From an uncultured Phascolarctobacterium sp. (GTDB lineage Bacteria > Bacillota > Negativicutes > Acidaminococcales > Acidaminococcaceae): a DNA stretch of 64,000 nt. Under the pieces are notes generated by a model that saw only the letters and a list, made by a program, of their open reading frames with translations, ran no database searches and was not told where the DNA came from. Each line of letters starts with the position of its first letter. Position 1 is the first letter of the stretch. The stretch spans positions 1 to 64,000 of the forward strand of contig NZ_CALDXR010000019.1 in the NCBI RefSeq assembly GCF_937920985.1, in the 5' to 3' direction. Shown piece by piece: positions 35,501 through 43,502 of the stretch. The position numbers and the translations under genes are program-made.

Positions 35501-35955
35501 CCGTTCTCGATACTCCTACCTTCTTCTTCGGCATGACGCCGGGCGAGGTTATCAAGGTTGAGATTGAACAGGGCAAAGTGCTCGTTATCAAGCTGGACCA
35601 CATCTCCGAAGCCAACGCTGCCGGTATGCGTACCGTCTTCTTCGAATTCAACGGTCTGCCGCGTGAAATCGAAATCAAGGACCGCAACGCCAAAACTACC
35701 ACTGTTACCCGCAAGAAAGCCGAAAAAGGCAATATGGGTGAAATCGGCGCTTCCCTTTCCGGCTCCGTTGTCAAGGTGCTGGTAGAAAAGGGCCAGTCCG
35801 TTACCAAAGGCACTCCGCTGATTGTTACCGAAGCTATGAAGATGGAAACCACGCTTTCGGCACCGATTTCCGGCATCGTCAGCGCTATCCATGTAGCTGC
35901 AGGCGAACGCGTAGAAAGCGGCGACTGCCTCCTGGAAATCAAAACTCAAATGTAA
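32515..35955 (+). CDS. pyc: Pyruvate carboxylase
   Basis: It carboxylates pyruvate to oxaloacetate with biotin and ATP, feeding the reductive branch to succinate or propionate and gluconeogenesis. The single 1146-aa chain has the biotin carboxylase domain at about 1-450 (NGGGGRGMRVV, EVNPRIQVEHTVTE). The carboxyltransferase domain is at about 530-800 (DTTFRDAHQSLFATRLRT, metal-binding HLHTHEGSG), followed by the PYC-OADA domain. The biotinyl domain carries EAMKMETT with the biotinylated Lys at about 1109. AAGGAGGTC precedes the ATG. Full-length single-gene transcript. Confidence 0.97.
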   Translation: MPKINTVLVANRGEIAIRVFRACNELGIRTVAIYSKEDTLSLHRNKADEAYMVGEGKSPTDAYLDIEDILRVAKEHDVDAIHPGYGFLSENSNLARRCAEEGLIFIGPRLEHLVMFGDKINARKQAELAGIPMIPGSKGTVNSLDEVLAFGEKCGYPIIIKAVNGGGGRGMRVVHSAEEAVTAYDMAKSEAKKAFGNDEIYLEKYLQNPKHIEVQIIGDTHGNLMHLFERDCSVQRRHQKLVEIAPAFALPIEQRKAICAAAVKLMKNVDYISAGTVEFLATPDGKFYFIEVNPRIQVEHTVTEQITGIDIVQTQIKIAEGYNLHGLEIALPQQDELTTIGHAIQCRITTEDPSNNFMPDTGKLITYRSGGGFGIRLDGGNAFTGSVITPYYDSLLVKATTWGLTHQIAITKMLRCLKEFRIRGVKTNIKFLENVLQNPHFIKGDYTTDFVDNTPELFVFEKTLDRGNKLLNYIADITVNGYSNVGVQPKPDFAPLNMPKPYNGILALGAKHVLDTRGPEGLAEWVLAQQEVLLTDTTFRDAHQSLFATRLRTADMLRVMRDTAGKLPGLFSFECWGGATFDVAYRFLDESPWQRLAQFRQAAPNILFQMLLRGANAVGYTSYPDNVVKQFIKLAAKNGIDVFRIFDSLNGLDNMRLSIDTVRECGKVAEAALCYTGDILDPNRDKYDLHYYINMAKELEKAGANIIAIKDMAGLLKPEAAYRLVSSLKSYVNVPIHLHTHEGSGNAIYTYARAIDAGVDIVDTAMSAMSNGTSQPSGSSLYYALSGHPRQPRLDVDAMNELSRYWETVRPYYKAADRTENFPNPEVYVHEMPGGQYTNLKQQAQALGLIHRWEEIKDMYHRVSMMFGDLIKVTPSSKVVGDMALFMVQNDLTEEDVYAKGDILDFPASVVEFFEGRIGTPYQGFPEKLQKLVLKGRTPISERPGAVLPPVDFEDVRAKLKELDAPTTDEAVSAYCLYPKVFTDWVNRYNQFGDVSVLDTPTFFFGMTPGEVIKVEIEQGKVLVIKLDHISEANAAGMRTVFFEFNGLPREIEIKDRNAKTTTVTRKKAEKGNMGEIGASLSGSVVKVLVEKGQSVTKGTPLIVTEAMKMETTLSAPISGIVSAIHVAAGERVESGDCLLEIKTQM

Positions 35956-35972
35956 ATTATATACGCTTAAAA

Positions 35973-36024
35973 TTAAGGCTGCTGACGTGGTGGATTTCCA
36001 CCACTACAGCAGCCTTATTTTTTT
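35973..36024 (+). terminator. Terminator after pyc
   Basis: AAGGCTGCTG...CAGCAGCCTT with inner GTGGTGG/CCACCAC pairing, then a run of T, 20 bp past the stop. Confidence 0.92.
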
Positions 36025-36126
36025 GCTGGTCATTATTTTTGCTCTATGTTATGATATAGTTATTCTTTGCTTTTTTAAGAACAGCATTATTTGCTGCAAG
36101 ACATATTTTTATTACGAGGTGAGCAC

Positions 36127-37656
36127 ATGAAACAGACAATCTATCAATTCGTAAACAGCCATCTGGACGAGCATGGCCGCTTTACAGCTACTGACCTGTG
36201 CGATGACCGCTACGCCACCATTCCCCGTCCCCTTGGCTCCGAAGATGCCTTTCACTATACAATGGGCAACCTGCCCAATCCCAATTCCGCCAGTGTGCTG
36301 CTCAAGCTTCTGCAAGCTTATATGCAGGAGCCTACAACCCAGCAACGCAGCAGACTGTACAATGAGCTGAAGGGCATGGCCTTCGCGGAATATTGCGACC
36401 CCTTTATTGAAGCCTTAGACCAAAATGACATTAACGCCGTAGCCTATGACCTGGCGCGCCGCTTTTTCTACAACGCAGATGGACGTGAGCAGGTAAAATT
36501 TGCTATCTTGATTTTCGGTATGTACGGCATGGAAAAAATTTGTCATCAGGATCAGAAGCTTTGGCAGGATTTGCTGCGCATAGCACACTGCGAAGAATTT
36601 ACCTTCGCCTTTTTATATGCCTGCCGCATAACCAACTTTAACCCGCAAAACGCTATTTGGGAGCTTATCCACTGCACCAGCGGCTGGGGTAAGGTTTTCA
36701 GCATTATCGACTGCCACTGCCGCGATGAGGAAGAACGCCTCTGGCTATTGCAAAACGGACCGGACATCGACGTAGAATATCCACCGCTCTCCGTAAAATT
36801 CATCCGTGAAACACATTTGGAAGAACTGGTAGCGCAACCGCTCAGCTACGAGAATTATAAAAATGCAATTTTCATCGTAGGCAATTATCTGGTTATGCTT
36901 AACCACTTCCCGGCAGAGGTGATTGAAGAGCAGTTCAATATCAGCGACATCCATCTGAACAAGCTGCTTACCTGTCTGCTTGACCAGGCTGAAGCGCATG
37001 TCAGCAAGCCGGAAGACGTGCTTGATTTAATCAGCTATGTTACAACACTGCAGGACCTTTGCAAAGAACAGAATCATATGCAGTTGACCTTCAACCAATG
37101 TCAGGAGCAGATTGCAGCCTGCGAAAAAATCATCTACAGCAAGGACTGGCAGCCAGAAATTGACAGCGATTTAATCAAGGACGATAAGCTTGATTATCAG
37201 CTGTGCAATCTGGCAGTAGAGCTGGATATAGACGTATGGCCAAGGCTTTTCGATTTTTGGCTGGCGCATCCGGATGAAACACCGCTGTTCCCCTACCTGC
37301 TTTCCTACGAGGGCGAAGGGCGTTCCGAGCGTGTGCTGCGGCAAATTGAAGCAGATCTGCCGCGCTACTGCGTAGAGCAAAACGACCTGCTGGTACCGCT
37401 GCGCTATCTCAACACACATCCCGGCCAGAGTGATGCCATTATCTGCGCTGCCTTGGAATCCATCTTCGATTTGCCACGTGGCATCGCCTGCGGCATCATC
37501 GATGACTGGGGCCAGGAATTCATCACGCCTGCCATCCGCCACTCGCTGCTTAAGGCACGTCAGCTCAGCAACAATGAGGTGGTCACTGCACGTATCGACT
37601 GCCTGCTGGCAGGCAAGCATTTCGACATCGGCAAATTTCTCCACAACCGCAAATAA
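36127..37656 (+). CDS. Large soluble helical protein of unknown function (509 aa)
   Basis: I do not recognise the family. The product is cytosolic by appearance, acidic and predicted mostly helical. Its regularly spaced Leu/Trp/Cys segments recall HEAT/TPR-like solenoids (AFLYACRITNFNPQNAIWEL, FDFWLAHPDETPLFPYLLSY). Many Cys and Trp residues are present, but no CxxC pair. I use the ATG at 36127, with GAGGTGAG upstream. It is monocistronic between pyc and galE. No enzyme motif is seen. Confidence 0.75.
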   Translation: MKQTIYQFVNSHLDEHGRFTATDLCDDRYATIPRPLGSEDAFHYTMGNLPNPNSASVLLKLLQAYMQEPTTQQRSRLYNELKGMAFAEYCDPFIEALDQNDINAVAYDLARRFFYNADGREQVKFAILIFGMYGMEKICHQDQKLWQDLLRIAHCEEFTFAFLYACRITNFNPQNAIWELIHCTSGWGKVFSIIDCHCRDEEERLWLLQNGPDIDVEYPPLSVKFIRETHLEELVAQPLSYENYKNAIFIVGNYLVMLNHFPAEVIEEQFNISDIHLNKLLTCLLDQAEAHVSKPEDVLDLISYVTTLQDLCKEQNHMQLTFNQCQEQIAACEKIIYSKDWQPEIDSDLIKDDKLDYQLCNLAVELDIDVWPRLFDFWLAHPDETPLFPYLLSYEGEGRSERVLRQIEADLPRYCVEQNDLLVPLRYLNTHPGQSDAIICAALESIFDLPRGIACGIIDDWGQEFITPAIRHSLLKARQLSNNEVVTARIDCLLAGKHFDIGKFLHNRK

Positions 37657-37712
37657 GCAAACTACAGCCCAAAAGCTGCCTATCCAGACAATAAAACTGC
37701 AGCGCATAAAGC

Positions 37713-37758
37713 AAAACCGGTTTCCTACTAGCTTAAAAGCCAAGGAAACCGGTTTTTT
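37713..37758. terminator. Bidirectional terminator between 509-aa gene and galE
   Basis: AAAACCGGTTTCCT...AGGAAACCGGTTTT, a 14-bp stem with T runs on both strands between converging genes. Confidence 0.92.
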
Positions 37759-37776
37759 ATATGCACTTATTTACTT

Positions 37777-38766
37777 TTAGCCGCAATAGCCATGCGGATG
37801 GCCCTTATGCCACTTCCACGCAGTGCTGATAACCTCATCTACACTGCTGTGCTGCGGCTCCCAACCCAGCTCCTCACGAATTTTAGCCGAAGAAGCAATG
37901 AGCACTGCGGGATCACCGGCACGACGCGCCTCCTCCACAACGGGGAAGTCAACGCCGGTAACCTTTTTGGCGCTGTCAATCATCTGGCGTACACTGAAGC
38001 CGTTTTCACTGCCCAGATTATACACACGGCTGCTGCCGCCGCTCAAAAGATGTTTGAGTGCCAGCACATGTGCCTTCGCCAAATCGCAGACATGAATATA
38101 ATCACGCACGCATGTACCGTCAGCCGTCGGATAGTCGGTACCGAAGATAGAAACCTGCTTACGCACGCCCTGCGCTGTTTTCAGAATCAGCGGAATCAGA
38201 TGGCTTTCGGGACTGTGGTCCTCGCCGATATCGCGCGTCGGGGAAGCACCTGCAGCGTTAAAATAACGCAAAGCCACATAACGCATATCATAGGCATTGT
38301 CATAATCCGCCAGCATGCCTTCAATCGCCAGTTTGGTACGGCCGTAAACGTTGGTCGGTGCCAGACGGCTGTCCTCGGTAATAGGTACTGCTTCCGGCTC
38401 ACCGTAAACAGCTGCGGTAGAAGAAAATACCATGCGGTCCACACCGGCACCACGCATAGCCTCTAAAAGATGCAGGCTGCCTTCAACATTGTTAAAATAA
38501 TATTTCGCCGGGTCGGTCATAGATTCACCTACCAGACTGCTGGCAGCAAAATGAATTACCGCGTCAATTTTAAACTGCTCCATGATATGCTTGGCAAAAC
38601 GCACATCATGGATATCACCCTCTACCAGCTGCACCTCGTCCGGCACAGCTGCCTCATGGCCGGTAGAAAAATTATCATAAACAATAGGAGTAAAGCCGCT
38701 CTTTTGCAGCTCCTCCACTACATGGGAGCCAATATAACCTGCTCCGCCGGTAACAAGGATATTCAT
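37777..38766 (-). CDS. galE: UDP-glucose 4-epimerase
   Basis: It interconverts UDP-glucose and UDP-galactose. A short-chain dehydrogenase fold of 329 aa: NAD loop VTGGAGYIGSH, FSSTAAVYGE (catalytic Ser), YGRTKLAIE (YxxxK) and RYFNAAGA. It lies 3 bp after galU and likely shares its transcript. The pgm-galU-galE series supplies nucleotide sugars for surface glycans. Confidence 0.94.
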   Translation of the reverse strand: MNILVTGGAGYIGSHVVEELQKSGFTPIVYDNFSTGHEAAVPDEVQLVEGDIHDVRFAKHIMEQFKIDAVIHFAASSLVGESMTDPAKYYFNNVEGSLHLLEAMRGAGVDRMVFSSTAAVYGEPEAVPITEDSRLAPTNVYGRTKLAIEGMLADYDNAYDMRYVALRYFNAAGASPTRDIGEDHSPESHLIPLILKTAQGVRKQVSIFGTDYPTADGTCVRDYIHVCDLAKAHVLALKHLLSGGSSRVYNLGSENGFSVRQMIDSAKKVTGVDFPVVEEARRAGDPAVLIASSAKIREELGWEPQHSSVDEVISTAWKWHKGHPHGYCG

Positions 38767-38769
38767 CGC

Positions 38770-39651
38770 TTATTTGCTCTCCTTGGCAACGATTCCCTGC
38801 AGATAATCCAGAAACTTGTCACGCAGGTCAGGACGCTTCAGCGCCATTTCTACAGTTGCCTCCAAGAAGCCCTGCTTATCACCCACATCATAGCGACGTC
38901 CTTCAAAATCATAAGCATACATTGCCTGCTCTTTAGCCAAAACCTTGAGTGCATCAGTCAATTGGATTTCATTACCGCGACCAGGCTCAGTTTTTTCCAG
39001 AATCGGGAAAATTTCCGGGGTAATTACATAACGTCCCAAAACAGCCAGACGGGAAGGCGCTTCTTCTACCGCAGGCTTTTCTACCATATCATTTACCTTA
39101 ACAGTGCGTGCTTCACCAGTCGGTTCACCGGCAACAATGCCATAAGCAGATACTTTCTCCTGCGGCACCTCCTGCACACCTAAAACGCTGGCACCGGTTT
39201 TATCATAGACATCGATCAGCTGCTTCAGCGCAGGCACCTGGCTGTCAACAACGTCGTCACCCAGCAATACAGCAAAGGGTTCATCGCCCACAAAATGCTT
39301 AGCGCACAAAATAGCATGGCCAAGTCCACGCGGTTCCTTTTGGCGGATATAGTGAATGCGAATATCAGAAATTTTGCGAACCAGCTCCAGCTCCTTGATT
39401 TTGCCGCTGGCCTCCAGGTTCAGCTCCAGCTCGATGCTGCGGTCGAAATGGTCTTCAATGGCACGCTTGCTGCGGCCGGTAATAATCAGGATATCCTCAA
39501 TGCCGGAAGCAAGAGCCTCTTCGATAATATATTGGATGGTCGGTTTATCAACAATAGGCAGCATCTCCTTCGGAGTTGCTTTGGTAGCAGGCAAAAAGCG
39601 TGTGCCCAGGCCTGCTGCCGGAATAACGGCTTTACGTACAGGTTTAAACAT
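38770..39651 (-). CDS. galU: UTP-glucose-1-phosphate uridylyltransferase
   Basis: It makes UDP-glucose from UTP and glucose-1-phosphate. The N-terminal nucleotide loop PAAGLGTRFLPATKATPKEM, PIVDKPTIQYIIEEA and the later VLLGDDVV (metal Asp) are typical. Length is 293 aa. AAGGAG precedes the ATG. Located between pgm and galE, it links hexose phosphate to surface sugars. Confidence 0.95.
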   Translation of the reverse strand: MFKPVRKAVIPAAGLGTRFLPATKATPKEMLPIVDKPTIQYIIEEALASGIEDILIITGRSKRAIEDHFDRSIELELNLEASGKIKELELVRKISDIRIHYIRQKEPRGLGHAILCAKHFVGDEPFAVLLGDDVVDSQVPALKQLIDVYDKTGASVLGVQEVPQEKVSAYGIVAGEPTGEARTVKVNDMVEKPAVEEAPSRLAVLGRYVITPEIFPILEKTEPGRGNEIQLTDALKVLAKEQAMYAYDFEGRRYDVGDKQGFLEATVEMALKRPDLRDKFLDYLQGIVAKESK

Positions 39652-39746
39652 TTAATCTTATCTCCTTTACAGACTCAAATGAAATATATGCATAGCAGCA
39701 ACGCTGCAGGCAGTGCTTTACGAAAAAACACGGATACTCAGGAAAG

Positions 39747-41117
39747 TTAAGCTTCTTCGCCGCCAATAACTTCCAATAATTCTGCTGTCTTCGCAGCAAG
39801 CAGCTCCTTATCACCCTTAGTTTCTACGTTCAGGCGCATTACAGGCTCCGTATTGGATACACGCACATTAAAGCGCCAGTTATCATAAGCAACGCTCAGG
39901 CCGTCCAGGTGATCCTGCTCGCCGTCAGCATATTTTTTGCCCAGCTCTGCCAGTACTGCTGCGGAATCAGCAACCTTGCGGTTTATTTCACCGCTGCAGG
40001 GATACATAGCAACGCGCTCGCCTACCAGCTCGCTGAGCTTTTTACCGCTGCGGCACATCAGCTCAGTTACCAGTAGCCAGGGAATCATGCCGCTGTCGCA
40101 GCAGGAGAAATCGCGGAAATAATGATGCGCGCTCATTTCGCCACCGTACAGAACGTCATTATTACGCATGCATTCCTTCATAAAGGCATGCCCGCTCTTG
40201 CAGCGCACAGGCACACCGCCGTCACGCTGTAAAATAGCTTCGGTGTTCCAGGTCAGGCGCGGGTCGAACATAATCTTTGCGCCCGGCTCCTTGTGCAGGA
40301 AAACCTCCGCCAGCAGGCCGACAATGTAATAGCCTTCGATAAAATCTGCCTTCTCGTCAAAGAGGAAGCAGCGGTCGAAATCACCGTCCCAGGCAATACC
40401 CAAATCAGCACCGCTCTCACGCACAACCTTCGCTGTAGCCTCACGGTTGGGCAGCAGCAGCGGGTTGGGTACACCATTGGGGAAGGTGCCGTCCGGCGTT
40501 TCGTTCAGCGTAATAAATTCAAACGGCAAATGCTTTGCCAGCTCCTTTAAAATCGGACCAGCTCCGCCGTTGCCGGGGTTAGCAACAATCTTCATCGGTT
40601 TGAGCACACTCGTATCAACGTAGGTCAGCAAATGCTCAATATAAGCAGGCATAATATCCAGCTGCTCCAAAGCACCCATAGTCTTGCCTGCTACCACCTG
40701 ATGCGCAAACTCTTTAGTTGTCGCAACCATCTCGCCAATTTCCTTCAGACCGGTATCACTGGAAACAGGACGTGCATCACGACGCACCAGCTTCATGCCA
40801 TTGTATTCCTTAGGATTATGGCTGGCAGTAACCATAATACCGCCATCTGCTTTCAGATGCGCGGTAGCAAAATAAATCATTTCCGTACCACACTGACCGA
40901 TATCAATAACCCTGGTGCCGCCATGGCGCAGACCTTCTGTCAGCGCATCAACCAATGCTCTGCCGCTCAGGCGGATATCATGGCCGACAACAACAGTTTC
41001 TGCAGCAAACATTGCTGAAAAAATGCGTCCCATACGGTAAGCCATTTCCTCATTAACCTCTGTAGGGTAAACGCCGCGTACATCGTAGGCCTTAAAAGCC
41101 TTATTCGTAACTTGCAT
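39747..41117 (-). CDS. Phosphomannomutase/phosphoglucomutase
   Basis: An alpha-D-phosphohexomutase of 456 aa. The phosphoserine loop is VTASHNPKEYNGMKL, the metal loop AWDGDFDRCFLF, the sugar loop GGEMSAHHYF (GEMSxH) and the phosphate-binding loop RVSNTEPVMRLN. It supplies glucose-1-P or mannose-1-P. galU follows after 95 bp. Substrate preference (Man versus Glc) cannot be told from sequence, so no symbol is given. Confidence 0.93.
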   Translation of the reverse strand: MQVTNKAFKAYDVRGVYPTEVNEEMAYRMGRIFSAMFAAETVVVGHDIRLSGRALVDALTEGLRHGGTRVIDIGQCGTEMIYFATAHLKADGGIMVTASHNPKEYNGMKLVRRDARPVSSDTGLKEIGEMVATTKEFAHQVVAGKTMGALEQLDIMPAYIEHLLTYVDTSVLKPMKIVANPGNGGAGPILKELAKHLPFEFITLNETPDGTFPNGVPNPLLLPNREATAKVVRESGADLGIAWDGDFDRCFLFDEKADFIEGYYIVGLLAEVFLHKEPGAKIMFDPRLTWNTEAILQRDGGVPVRCKSGHAFMKECMRNNDVLYGGEMSAHHYFRDFSCCDSGMIPWLLVTELMCRSGKKLSELVGERVAMYPCSGEINRKVADSAAVLAELGKKYADGEQDHLDGLSVAYDNWRFNVRVSNTEPVMRLNVETKGDKELLAAKTAELLEVIGGEEA

Positions 41118-41195
41118 TTGTCTATACTCCTTTTTTACATTGTATTTAGCAAAATTTCATTGTTCAAGAACCATTTTATATTATTCTTCATCCAA

Positions 41196-41230
41196 CAAAA
41201 AAATCCTGCCTGCATTGCAGACAGGATTTA
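41196..41230 (-). terminator. Terminator after ptuAB
   Basis: AATCCTGTCTGC-aatGC-type stem (AATCCTGCCTGC/GCAGACAGGATT) followed by a T run on the minus strand, 5 bp past the ptuB stop. Confidence 0.9.
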
Positions 41231-41234
41231 AACG

Positions 41235-42014
41235 CTACAGCTTAGCACCACTCGAACGGATAACTTCTTCCGCTGCCTCTCCCAGATACCAACGGATAAC
41301 AGAAAAGAACGGCAGCGTCACGCCATTATAATCAGGCAGCAGACAGATAGTTGCCAGCATTTCCAGCACTTCATCCAGTTCACGGCCCTTACTAAGCTCC
41401 TCACTTATCTGGTCCTCCAGCGTATGGATAACCTCTCGGCGCATGCGCATCAAACGCGGCGCGTTCAAGTTCAGCTCGCGGATAGTGCTGCGCGCCTTGT
41501 TTTGCAGCTCCTTCGGGCAGGTATCTTCGTCTACATACATCCGCCCGCTATGCTCGGCATAACGGAACAGGCGGATTTTGCCGGGAATCTTCAGCGGATT
41601 GAGAATATAGTTTGTAATTTCACGCCCACCCTTGGGCACATCGCAGCTGCGGTCACGCTTCTGGCTGGAATAGCGCCACTCGGGATCAGGCACGTAAGGC
41701 TGACTGCCGCCGTGGCACACGCCCAACAGATTGCGCCAATCCAGATGATAGTTGTGTCCATGCTCCTGCGTGGCATTTTTCGGATAAAAATGCTCTACGC
41801 GGAAGTCGTCAACCTCGCCTTCCTCCTCCGCCAGCTTAATGCCTACCTCACAATAGGCGCAAAGGCCGTGCTGGTCACGCAAGATTGCTTCCCGCACCTG
41901 TTTGTAGCCCTTGCGGCAGCGACGACGGAAATGCTCCCAGGTTTCCTCGGGATTACGCAGGCGATACTGCCTAAGCATCTCCGGCTCTTCCTTGCTTTTA
42001 TAAACACGTTTCAT
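41235..42014 (-). CDS. ptuB: HNH nuclease of a Septu-type defence pair (PtuB-like)
   Basis: A 259-aa HNH endonuclease, the likely DNA-cutting effector. CAYC at residues 52-55 and a later Cys100 would bind zinc. The HNH core is FRVEHFYPKN (His75), then HLDWRNLLGVCHGG (Asn95). This layout matches the PtuB/TIGR02646 family of anti-phage HNH proteins found with AAA ATPases. The start overlaps the ptuA stop (ATGA), so the two are coupled. A terminator closes the pair. Confidence 0.82.
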   Translation of the reverse strand: MKRVYKSKEEPEMLRQYRLRNPEETWEHFRRRCRKGYKQVREAILRDQHGLCAYCEVGIKLAEEEGEVDDFRVEHFYPKNATQEHGHNYHLDWRNLLGVCHGGSQPYVPDPEWRYSSQKRDRSCDVPKGGREITNYILNPLKIPGKIRLFRYAEHSGRMYVDEDTCPKELQNKARSTIRELNLNAPRLMRMRREVIHTLEDQISEELSKGRELDEVLEMLATICLLPDYNGVTLPFFSVIRWYLGEAAEEVIRSSGAKL

Positions 42015-43327
42015 GAGCGCCTCCTGCGGAACTGACGCATACGGATATCCATATCCGCACGCAGCAGAGCAGGCTCCTTGCCTTTAGACCATTTATCTAG
42101 TTTTTTACGCAGCTCCAGCGCCTCCGGCGTATCCCAGGCATCCTCGCTCACCAGCTGCAGATAACGCTTTAAATCCTGCACAATCGGCAGAGCTTGCGGA
42201 CGCGGGCTCACATTCTGGATATCCTGCAGCAGCTGATAGCTGTTGGCTCCTAAAGAAAAATCTACGTGACGCACTCCTTCAAACTGCTTGCCCCAGGCCA
42301 GCACGCGGATGCTCTCGGCCGGCACGCTGCTAAGCACCTGCGGACTATGCGTAGTAACAACAAACTGCACCATCGGGAATGTTTTCTGCAAATCAAGCAG
42401 CACCGTCTGCTGCCACAGAGGGTGCAGGTGCATTTCTACCTCATCAATCAATACAAGGCCCTGGGTCTTGGTTACCGCATCCTCACGCAGCTGCGGATTC
42501 AGACGCGCCATGCGATAGGCCAAATCAGCCACCATACTGATAATGCTGCGGAAGCCGTCGCTCAATTCATCTACCACCATCTCACCCATATCGGGATGGC
42601 TGACAACAAAGCATTTCAAGCGATAATTATAATACAAATCACGCAGACCGGTGCTTTCCAGACACACATCTACAGCGTTCTGAATAGCATTCTTCAGCAT
42701 CACATTGCGCTTCACCTCTGCGCTATACTGCTGTTCTGTCTGCGCACATTTGGTAACGTACTCAAACCATTTGCCAAAGGTGCTGTAGGAAGAAGACGGC
42801 TCCAGGCATTCCTCGTAGCCTACATTGCGTTCTGTCAGCGACTTGTGAAAATTCGTCATCAGCTTGCTGTCTACCCAAATGCGCTGAGTACCGTAATAGG
42901 CCAGCACCGGCAGCAGCCTGTTGCCGTTCTCCTTAGCATCGTGCGCCAATGCGCAACCACGCTCGCACAGCTCATTAGCATCATCCTCGGGCACATTGCC
43001 CTCCAGCAGGCGGCGGGTACAGGTAAGCTTTTTGCCGTAAACCTCACCCTCCAGCTTAATTTCTACCGGATAATGACACTCCATACCTTCAATATGACGC
43101 ATATCCTTTTTATAAACAGGCACACGCCGCACATCCTGGGGGGTAATGTGCCGACCACTGGCATCAAAGCTGCGCAGGTAAGGCTCCAGAGCAATTGCCA
43201 GCGCATCAAAAATCGCCGTCTTGCCCTTGCCGTTTTCACCTACAATAACTGTCAGCCTAGGTTCAAAATCAATATCAAGCTCATCGTAACAACGGAAATT
43301 CTTCAGCCTTAATCTTTCTATCTGCAT
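42011..43327 (-). CDS. ptuA: AAA/ABC-type ATPase of a Septu-type defence pair (PtuA-like)
   Basis: A 438-aa SMC/RecF-like ATPase. Walker A GENGKGKT is at residues 30-37, preceded by RLRLKNFRCYDELDIDF. The signature-like VDELSDGFRSI is followed by Walker B GLVLIDEVEMHLHP and the switch VVTTHSPQVL. This is the PtuA/OLD-like plan without a Toprim domain. With the coupled HNH gene it forms a two-gene Septu system, which restricts phage infection. GGAGGTCAGGTT precedes the ATG. No reverse transcriptase is adjacent, so it is not a retron. Confidence 0.82.
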   Translation of the reverse strand: MQIERLRLKNFRCYDELDIDFEPRLTVIVGENGKGKTAIFDALAIALEPYLRSFDASGRHITPQDVRRVPVYKKDMRHIEGMECHYPVEIKLEGEVYGKKLTCTRRLLEGNVPEDDANELCERGCALAHDAKENGNRLLPVLAYYGTQRIWVDSKLMTNFHKSLTERNVGYEECLEPSSSYSTFGKWFEYVTKCAQTEQQYSAEVKRNVMLKNAIQNAVDVCLESTGLRDLYYNYRLKCFVVSHPDMGEMVVDELSDGFRSIISMVADLAYRMARLNPQLREDAVTKTQGLVLIDEVEMHLHPLWQQTVLLDLQKTFPMVQFVVTTHSPQVLSSVPAESIRVLAWGKQFEGVRHVDFSLGANSYQLLQDIQNVSPRPQALPIVQDLKRYLQLVSEDAWDTPEALELRKKLDKWSKGKEPALLRADMDIRMRQFRRRRS

Positions 43328-43359
43328 AACCTGACCTCCGTTTCTGTATCTCTGCTTAC

Positions 43360-43388
43360 ATTATAGCATTATTTGCATCCCATACTAA
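43360..43388 (-). promoter_or_regulatory. Promoter of ptuAB
   Basis: Minus strand: TTAGTA (43383-43388), 17-bp spacer, TATAAT (43360-43365) with an upstream TGC (extended -10), 33 bp before ptuA. Confidence 0.6.
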
Positions 43389-43502
43389 GATTTTTTACAG
43401 TTTTATTATGATTTTTTTGTGGCAGGGTGTATAATAAATAAACATCATCAGCAATTACTTGGTACTTGCCAACAATTACGCAACCGAAAGGAAAAACTGT
43501 TT

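Noticed and set aside
43328..43502. Retron (reverse transcriptase with msr/msd) linked to the PtuAB genes
   Set aside because: No reverse transcriptase gene is adjacent, and the 175-bp upstream interval holds only promoters for the two divergent genes.
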